NCBI RefSeq assembly: GCF_010015445.1 | Contig: NC_053133.1 | Span: 20,012,922 to 20,076,921 of the forward strand | Source of the DNA: Perca fluviatilis | Taxonomy: Eukaryota > Chordata > Actinopteri > Perciformes > Percidae | Length of the DNA stretch: 64,000 nucleotides | Direction of reading: 5' to 3' | Part shown: in pieces, positions 56,254 to 64,000 of the stretch | Position numbering within the stretch: the first letter of the stretch is position 1 | How the letters are laid out: the number at the start of each line of letters is the position of its first letter | Position numbers and translations under genes: made by a program | Notes under the pieces: model-generated | The model's input: the letters and a program-made list of their open reading frames with translations, nothing else | Told to the model about the DNA's origin: nothing | The model's database searches: none

Positions 56254-57555
56254 ATAACATGGAGGAGCCATTTACAACATATATGACCACAGAAACTGAT
56301 TATGCTGAATCTGTAAGTATTTATTTGATACCATAATCTGTAGCCATGCCACCAAGGGAAAACAATGAAGCAATTACAAAGAAAATGTTGATGTCTGTAT
56401 AGATGCTGGAATAGAACAAAGGTGACACTGACTCACCATTGCACCTTTCACATCTGTGATTTTAGTGCATGGGTGTTTGTTTATGCTGTAGTGTTTAAAG
56501 AATGCCGTGTGGTAAAACTTCAAACTCTGGTTGATTTGTGAACAATGCCAGCTCAGTGCTTTTTATTAAATATGATGTATTTGGTCATCTTTATGTCGAC
56601 AGTATGTTTATGTTTTTGATTTCATGTTCGGGGTACAGTAGATTTTAAATCTAAAGCAGACCTCTGTAGGATACTCAAATGTCACATTCATAGCCGCATC
56701 AGCATCAAACTTTCCATTGTTTGTAAGAACCTAAGCCTCAGCCCGCTGTTTATCTCTGCCCTAAATCTAAACTTGATGCTTCTTGGGTAATGAGTTCTGC
56801 TGCGGGCCCCTTTCTGAAGCCCCTCAGGATCGTTTACCCCCACCGCCCCCCACCCCCAGGCTTGGATAGCAGCAGGAAGTTGTGCAGTAGTGTGGTTTCT
56901 CCTGTACAGACACAACACCTGCACATGACAGCAGTTTTTATGCACGCTCTGGTTAGCTTGTACATCACCAACAGCGTTTGATGTCATATCACTGTACTCC
57001 TACTAGAAGCATGTTATGTTTTGAAACACTTACAGCAGTGTGTGAGTTGGGTAACAAGGACAGAAGAAAAAAAACACCTTACAGGAAATGCAAAGTGAAA
57101 AAGTATATCTTTTGCCAATGGTGAAGTACTCAGATTTTTTTTCCTAAAGTAAAAGTAACAACACAACAGTGTAGAAATACTCTGCTACAAGCATTCAAAC
57201 ATTTACTTTTAGTTAAAGTACAAAAGTATTAGCATCAAAATATACTTCACAATGTGAAAGTACTCATCAAGCAGAATTATGTACAGTAGCTTATATTATT
57301 GAAATATAGTTAATGATGCATTAATGTGTTTATTACTTTAATATTGCAGCTGGGAAAGGAGGGGCTTCTTTTTTGTTAAAAATATGAAGCTTGTGAATTT
57401 CATCAAATGGATCAATGAAGTGTTATCTTTATCCATAATAATGCATCATTTAATCGTTGATTATATTTTGTATTATTGATCTGAATCTGCAAAGTAACTA
57501 AAGGTATCAAATAAATGTAGTGGAGTAAAAAGTACCTCTATTTGCCTCTGAGATG

Positions 57556-57621
<66 letters not shown>

Positions 57622-58858
57622 AAAGTATAAAGTATAAAGTAGCAGAAAATGGAAATATTCAAGTAAAGTAGAAGTAACTCAAAAATTTTACTTAAGTACA
57701 GTACTTGAGTAAATGTACTTGGTTACTTTCCACCGCTGTCTGTTGCACAAAACCCTCTTTAATATTGAATCAGATAATCAGTTTGTCTTTGTTTTATTGC
57801 AGGTTCCTTCTGACTACCCAGATGACTATGGTTCAGGGATTGAAAACATGGGCATGTGTGACAGAAGCTGGGTCAGGGCGTTTCGTGGACAGTATGAACC
57901 ACCTCTCTTCTGGATCATCTTCATCCTTGGCGCCGTGGGTAATCTGATGGTGGTTTGGATCTACACCACCGTGCGCAACCGCCTGAAAACAATGACCGAC
58001 GTGTACCTGCTAAACCTGGCTGTGGCTGACCTCCTCTTCCTGTGCATGCTGCCCTTCTGGGCTGTTGATGCCACCAAGGGCTGGGACTTTGGCATCAGTC
58101 TCTGCAAAATGGTATCAGCTGTCTATAAAATCAACTTCTTCAGCAGCATGCTCCTGCTCACCTGCATCAGCGTGGACCGCTACATTGCTATTGTGCAGGT
58201 CACCAAGGCCCAGAACCTGAAGAAAAAGAGGCTGTTCTACAGCAAACTTGCCTGCCTGGTTGTCTGGTTTGTCTCCATTCTCCTGGCCCTACCTGAGTTT
58301 ATCTTCGCCCAAGTGAAGCAGGACAAATCAGGCCAGTCCTTCTGTGCTCTGGTCTACTGGAACAACGTGTACAACCGGACTAAGATTCTGGTTCTGTCCC
58401 TGCAGATCTGCATGGGCTTTTTCCTTCCTCTACTAGTTATGTGCTTTTGTTACTTTGTCATCATTCGCACACTTCTACAGGCCAGAAGCTTTGAAAAGCA
58501 CAAGGCCTTACGTGTCATATTTGCTGTGGTGTTTGTGTTTGTTATCTCCCAGCTTCCTCACAATGGTCTGCTGATAATGGAGGCCACACAGGCGGCCAAT
58601 ACTACCATCACCGATTGTGAAACTGTAATGGGTTTTGATGTTGCTGGACAGGTAGCTAAGACCCTGGCGTTCACTCATGCCTGCCTAAACCCATTCCTGT
58701 ACGTCTTCATTGGAGTGAGGTTCAGAAAAGACCTCCTGAGGATTGTGAAGATGTGTGCTTGCGGTCTGGGCAAAGGAGGGCTCAGTAAAATACAGGCAGT
58801 TCCCAAACGTCCCTCTGTCATGTCAGACACTGAAACTACCCCTGCCCTTTCCATATAA
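56254..58858 (+). CDS. ccr9: ccr9-type C-C chemokine receptor
   Basis: Seven-transmembrane Gi-coupled receptor at the leukocyte surface; mammalian CCR9 binds CCL25 and guides T cells to thymus and gut. Two coding exons: 56254-56312 (ATG 56259, MEEPFTTYMTTETDYAES) and 57803-58858 (stop TAA), 369 residues, the length of human CCR9. The tyrosine- and acid-rich N-terminus (Y8, Y15, Y23, Y27) suits sulfation. TM1 starts near residue 51. C119 and C199 should form the TM3-ECL2 disulfide, and C37 pairs with a cysteine in ECL3. The DRYIAI motif is at 143-148 and NPFLY ends TM7. KKKRLFYSKLACLVVW and KHKALRV fit CCR9 better than ACKR4, and the intact DRY motif argues for signalling. It lies directly downstream of lztfl1, as in human. 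A non-coding exon probably ends at 56100. Which fish ccr9 paralogue this is cannot be told from here. Confidence 0.93.
57116..57738. mobile_element. hAT-type MITE with 8-bp target duplication, in ccr9 intron
   Basis: The left end is CAATGGTGAAGTACTCAG and the right end TACTTGGTTACTTTCCACCG then CTG; the interior is the well-known fish sequence full of AAGTAC/GTACTT steps. Flanks TCTTTTGC (57108-57115) and TCTGTTGC (57739-57746) are an 8-bp duplication with one change. A (GA)n microsatellite has grown inside it at 57559-57618. Its right end is about 64 bases before the main ccr9 exon. Confidence 0.85.
57559..57618. repeat. (AG)n microsatellite inside MITE
   Basis: About 30 uninterrupted AG units within the hAT-type MITE. 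Confidence 0.95.
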
Positions 58859-59180
58859 ATGCACATTTTCCTAAAATCCTTTGACCTGAGCCTATAGTTC
58901 AACTAACATTTATTATATTTTCTTTTTTTTCCATAATGCATTAATTGCTACTGGCAGAGCACTGACAACATTTTCAACTTTCAAAGCAACAAAAATCTTT
59001 AGAGTTTACATCCATTACATTCATATGCTGACAGTCACAAGCACAGTTTTTCTGGAGTCACTGTATAAACTGTACATTTGTGTAAATACTGTTGTTGTTT
59101 TTTTAAGTGTTTGCATTTTTACATTTGTTCCATCATATATTTGTCGTGTGCTGCTGTAACTGAATAAAAAAATATTGTAG
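58859..59180 (+). other. ccr9: ccr9 3' UTR
   Basis: Short AT-rich tail. AATAAA at about 59162-59167 is the likely poly(A) signal. Confidence 0.65.
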
Positions 59181-61618
59181 TTTTGATTTTCAGTCAGTAA
59201 AAAACATCAATTAAAAATGAGAAAAATCTAAAGCATGCTGCAGTCTTCTTCGTTGCTATTCTGTCCACACAGCACAAAAAGAAGAGGGAAGTTACAACAA
59301 TAGTTTCAAGTACATATTATAAACGAATGCAGTGGTGATGACATCAACACTTTATATCTACTATACATGGGAAAGTATTTGAGTGCTTTCACTGGTGTAA
59401 CAGACCTGTTGTGGTGGGAAACACACTTGACTGTGGCCAGTTCAATCCACAATGTTTTCGATCTGATTAGACATCCTCCTGTTGACAGTCTGTGCCATCG
59501 TCTGTACCGACACTCATGACTGTTGAACCTCGTCTGGCTATGACTTGTCAGTTTCACAGTGGATGCTAACTGATGCCCATTCAAACTGGCATGAAAGGGG
59601 TTTCCCACAATCGCCTCACAACGGCTGTAGCACAGACAGGCTGACTGACAGACAGGCAGGTGCCTGACAAACTTTCCATGTTCAGCCACAACTTTCAAAG
59701 CACAGGATTTCAGTTTCACCAACTTCAAAAAAGTGGCCACTCAATCTGCATGGAATTCAATGCACAATTTAGGCAGAAGAGTTGTCTTTCCTTGTCTGAC
59801 TGGTGTCACCAAAACCTGAGAACATGAAAGCCTAATGCAAGTCTAAATGGTGGGCCTGTGGCCTGCTTTCCAGTCCTCTCAGATGGGTGAGCTGTGGGCG
59901 ATGAGCACGCTATCACAGTTTCATTACACATGCAAACAGAAACTGCCGGTATCAACCTGACATAAATCTGGCATTAAACAAAGCTTCAAAGTTGAGATTT
60001 GATGTTGGCATTATGGCTTGTTGATTAAGTGGGCCAAATTTAGAAGGACTAGTGCAGTGCCTGTTCAAAATGTGTGTTCGAAAGCGACCGAATGCTTGGC
60101 CTCCAGTAGTGCTGCTTGCAGTTTTCTCAAGAACCGCTCATCCAAACAATTTCACACTCAATGCTGCACTCCCTTGAGTTCGAGCAATACACCTGCCACG
60201 AGTTGGGTCCCAAAGCAATGCTAAAGTATAAGTGACAGCTAGCCATTTGGGACCAGGCTATCTGGGAACAAACACATTCATTTGGAAAGTTACAACACTG
60301 AAGGTTGAAATGTAGATCTTAAGGTCTCACACTTAACCTTGCACTTTCCTGGGTCCTCAGCGATACACCCGCCAAGTGTCAAGTTGATCGGATGAAGGGT
60401 TGTCGAGAAAATTGAAAGACAAACAAACAGAGAGTCTTATTTTAGTTAGATGATTGTATACTCATTCAGATGTTCGGTTAAGCTGATTAAAGTAAAGTTG
60501 ATTTAGAGGAAGATTAAATTTGATTCCAAAGATTTTTGGAAGTTAAATTAAAAGATCTTGAATCCCATCTCTAACAAATTATACTGTATGCCTACTGACA
60601 CAGAAAGAGGAGGGGAAAAGAAAGATGGAGAAAGAAAAAGAGAGGAACATTACAAACAGCTGCAGTCTCGCACATTGACTAAAAAACAAAACCCGATGTG
60701 TTATTGTGGTCACTGAGGTTGGCACCCAGACAACTGCAGCCTACCTGCTCAATTCAGGTGAGACCACAGACGCATTCTTTCATTTTACTCCTTTGTACTG
60801 CTCCTTCTTCCTCTCACGACAGGAAACCATCAGTCAAGTCAATAACAACGAACTCCTGCTTTACTGCAGAGCTGAGGCCTCACTATGGATGTTCGTAGGG
60901 ATCCTGGCACATTTTTTGAATTAGTCTCAACTGGAGAACACTAATGGCAATGTTACCCACTCAGCACATCTTTGGCGTATTCAGAATATGTTTGTGTATG
61001 CCGGTTTCCAAACCTGGTTTTGATTCTTGCGTGTAAACTTAATATAAAATGTATCTCTTTTAATCTAGTGTATAGCTCACATAGAGTAGATCCCTCAGTT
61101 CATTTTGAGTGCACCAGGGAAAAGTACTTCTCAGTTCTCACAAAATTTCTAAAAGAAGAAACTGCAAAAATGTCTCATATACTATTGCAAAATGCAATGT
61201 ATCTTCTTGTTTCAAAAAAGGTAAACAGATTAGATGTGGTCTGTATTAGATGAGATATGATACAATTTGGCTTCACTAAGGCAGTAATGTTTCCAGAACA
61301 ATTGTATCAGATTGCCTTACATGAGTGCTTCCAAAATTAATTTGTCTGATGTATTTCACCAGTCCTATCTCCTTTTTCAATTGTTTGATAGCATTTTACT
61401 GCAGAGAACACATTATGGCTTTATCGAATAATTGCAAGACATAGTGATCCTAAAATTGTTGATGTTAAAGCTTTGTCTTTTTTTTCTTCTTTCTTTTCCT
61501 CAGTATTCAGTCTAGATTGTATGTGCTACCACCATTTGGAGTGAAGGAAACTGGATGACTCAACCATTAATCCTTTCCTTTTTAGGATTTTAGTGGCTTT
61601 TTGCTAACTAGATTTAAG

Positions 61619-61697
<79 letters not shown>
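61619..61697. repeat. (AC)n microsatellite
   Basis: About 39 uninterrupted AC units. Confidence 0.97.
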
Positions 61698-61700
<3 letters not shown>

Positions 61701-61836
61701 GCAACACTAAATGGTAAGGTGCTACAACTGACTCATGTTAGTGGAAACTGAGGCATGTCATGTGCAGTCAGACTACCATAGTTGGTTGTTGTTGAAATAA
61801 ATAAAGATAGATAAATATATATTCCACTACAGAAAC

Positions 61837-62404
61837 CAGTAGTGGATTTACTTAAGTAGCACAACAAATAAAATATTTAGTTTACTCCATAAACTGTATA
61901 AAATACTCCACTGCAAGTAAAACTCCTGCATTTGAAATGTAACTTCGGTAAAAGTACCGAAGTATTCAACAAAAGTAAACTGACTATATATGACATTAAT
62001 AGACATTATTTTTGTGACTGATTCAACAATGTGTAAGCAGCATTTTACTGTTGTTGCTGGTCGAGGGGGCGCTAACATTACAGTAATTACTTTGGATACA
62101 CAACTTGGACTTTTCACTAATCATGCTTTTTCGTGACCTTTTACCATCTGATAAGTTTAGAGAGGAAATAACTATCTGGTTGAACCGCAAAAAATTGATA
62201 GACATCTGAAAAATGACTAGGAGCCCCAAGTAGACACTGCTAAAAAAGAAAGTAAAATCAAATGCAATGGATTAAAAGTGCAGCATTTCTCTCTTAATTG
62301 TCAAGTAGAAGTATAAAGGAAAATAAAATGGATGTATTCAAGTATATCAAAATTATACTAAGTAGAGTCCTTGAGTGAACACACTTAGTTACATTCCATC
62401 ACTG
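61837..62404. mobile_element. diverged second copy of the GTACTT-type hAT MITE
   Basis: Left end CAGTAGTGGATTTACTTAAG and right end CACTTAGTTACATTCCATCA then CTG, both clearly related to the family at 57116-57738 (CAGTGGTGGA...TTCCACCACTG in typical copies). The interior is largely different or eroded. The flanks (ACAGAAAC and TCTAAATC) no longer form a convincing duplication, so it is older or its ends are misjudged. Confidence 0.6.
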
Positions 62405-63130
62405 TCTAAATCACACCCATTTGAAATTCTATTTGTGTGTTTATGTTTCTCCTGAAAACAAATATATGGATAATACGGTCAAATCATAATTTAGATTTTT
62501 TACAAATTAGCTGAACTACTCCACCATCTCTCCACATGTCCCCTGTTCACTGCAGGAGTACCACCTGCCTCAAATGATGGTGTTATTTTGTCCATCAATG
62601 CACATCACTCTCTGGATAAAAAGCATCAACCAGACTGTGTCAGAACATTCAGTGTGAGCTTTCTTTGAAATTCTTATAAACTACTGGTAATATCTACCAC
62701 AAGGTGGTGTAGCTTGCACAGCAGAGTGAGCCTGTGGTTAAGGATTCAGTGAGTTGCCAGCAAACACACAAGTTGGAATTGAAACTACTAACCCCATCTA
62801 GTGGCGGCTGGATGGGAGGCCATGTCTGGGGGAGCAGCATTGGATGTCAAGCTTCAAGTTCAAGCGAAATTTGTCTTGTTCTTGCAAAATAATCTCATTC
62901 CCAAAGAGCTGCTAATAGACAGGCAGATTGATCGTATACTGTATTACTAATATTCCATGTTCCTTATTATCCCACAACTGCACCATAGTAGTAATCACCA
63001 CTGGGGAAAATAGTAAAAAGTTTAAAAAAACAGCAGGCCTTGGACTGTGTGGTGAAGAATGCAAAAGACTCACAAGTAGAGCAGCACCTGTGGTTTGGGA
63101 ACATCCTATCCATCTTTCTGCACAGGGGGA

Positions 63131-63132
<2 letters not shown>

Positions 63133-63210
<78 letters not shown>
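63133..63210. repeat. (GT)n microsatellite
   Basis: About 39 uninterrupted TG units. Confidence 0.97.
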
Positions 63211-63211
<1 letters not shown>

Positions 63212-63933
63212 ATAAAGGAGATGTGTGAGAGAAAGAAAAAGAGGGATAGAGGGAGGACATGGTGGAGTCTATGAGTAATAGTAGAGACAAAGTAAGCATA
63301 TGTGACCCATTGACATTGAGCGGGCTGTAGTCTGGTTTTAACTGGCCTATGCTCTGGTTCTGTGGGCCACAGAAAGCCTCAGGGACGATGACTTATGTAT
63401 CACCCCCTGGCTTTGAGCACCATTTATGACAAGTCACAAATAGCTCATCATGGAAGTTAGAATGTAGCTCATAAGTAAATGTGAAGCGTATTATGAAGAA
63501 ATCAAAACAGTGAAATGATGCGTATAAGAAAGGAAATGGAAAGCTATAATGAAATAATGACAAGCCTTTATCCAAGCAAACAGAATCTTCATACCACTCC
63601 TCGGTGTAAAAAGAAATGTAATAGAACTTGGACCTCCAAAGTTCTAGCCCAAACAGGGAGCTTCTTATCATCCGCCATCTCTCCCACAGCTAATATTTCA
63701 CTTCAGCTCCCGGGCCCACAGAATGAGAGACGTTTCCATTTCATGTCAGTCATTTCCAGGCCTGTGTGTTACCTGTGTGGTGATAAGTGTTTGACTGACT
63801 GGGAGTGTCGTTAGTCACTGTCCGGCTCCGAGTGACAGCCACAGATTGACGCTGATGATGAGAGGAGGAGAGGCACGGTGTGTTCAGGGACAGCAGAAAA
63901 CCCACAGTTGATGTAGGGGGAGGAAACATATTA

Positions 63934-63943
<10 letters not shown>

Positions 63944-63965
<22 letters not shown>
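63944..63965. repeat. (TA)n microsatellite
   Basis: Eleven AT units near the right edge of the window. Confidence 0.9.
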
Positions 63966-64000
63966 GACAAACACAAAGCCATGCACAAACATTCCAACAC

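Larger units (their letters stand above)
59181..64000. other. spacer downstream of ccr9
   Basis: No gene was recognised. Sequence near 60110-60430 (GCGATACACCCGCCAAGTGT, GTTGATCGGATGAAGGGTTG, GAAAGACAAACAAACAGAG) looks like a fish interspersed repeat of unclear class. A diverged hAT-type MITE and three microsatellites follow. The human neighbour FYCO1 was looked for and not seen. Confidence 0.55.

Noticed and set aside
56259..58858. Receptor as an ACKR4 (atypical receptor) orthologue, given ACKR4 neighbours DNAJC13 in human
   Set aside because: Has an intact DRYIAI motif and CCR9-like KRLFYSK and KHKALRV segments, and sits next to lztfl1; CCR9 is the better fit.
59306..59740. 144-codon minus-strand frame downstream of ccr9
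   Set aside because: No domain, many Cys/His/Ser by composition, no splice context; probably chance within repeat-derived sequence.
60698..60924. Exon-like stretch (VTEVGTQTTAAYLLNSG then GTGAGA), considered as part of FYCO1
   Set aside because: Could not be aligned with any FYCO1 segment and no neighbouring exons were found.

Overview
This is ordinary nuclear DNA of a ray-finned fish, most likely a percomorph teleost. The genes are split by many short GT-AG introns and the encoded proteins match vertebrate families along their length. The spacers carry fish-type transposon debris: hAT-type MITEs with 8-bp target duplications, a TTAA-flanked MITE family, a tRNA-derived SINE, and many CA, GA and TA microsatellites. 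No bacterial, viral or CRISPR features were seen.

Layout: (1) 1-6060, minus strand: the 5' half of topbp1 (BRCT-repeat DNA replication and checkpoint scaffold), from its start codon at 5574 to an exon at 668; the rest lies beyond the left edge. (2) 6060-8243: spacer plus the presumed dnajc13 3' UTR, with one TTAA MITE. (3) 8244-41045, minus strand: dnajc13 (RME-8, endosomal J-domain protein), read here as about 54 coding exons plus a non-coding first exon. Two exons are damaged or missing exactly where long homopolymers sit, which looks like assembly error rather than gene decay. Intron 2 holds about 5 kb of low-complexity sequence. (4) 41045-43700: spacer between two divergent promoters. (5) 43948-49948, plus strand: complete lztfl1 (BBSome regulator), with a pair of X-box-like sites upstream. 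(6) 49950-56030: spacer with two striking inverted repeats and a few unassigned exon-like stretches. (7) 56259-59167, plus strand: complete ccr9-type chemokine receptor. (8) 59170-64000: spacer with repeats and microsatellites.

The genes do not form a pathway. Topbp1 acts in the nucleus, Dnajc13 on endosomes, Lztfl1 on ciliary trafficking and Ccr9 at the leukocyte surface. Their order is informative: it joins neighbours that in human lie on two arms of chromosome 3 (TOPBP1 and DNAJC13 at 3q22, LZTFL1 and CCR9 at 3p21.31). No previously undescribed system was found. The items most worth checking are the promoter motifs, the two damaged dnajc13 exons, a NAGNAG microexon, the 25-bp hairpin at 52361-52413 and the orphan exon candidates near 50.7, 51.1 and 54.5 kb.
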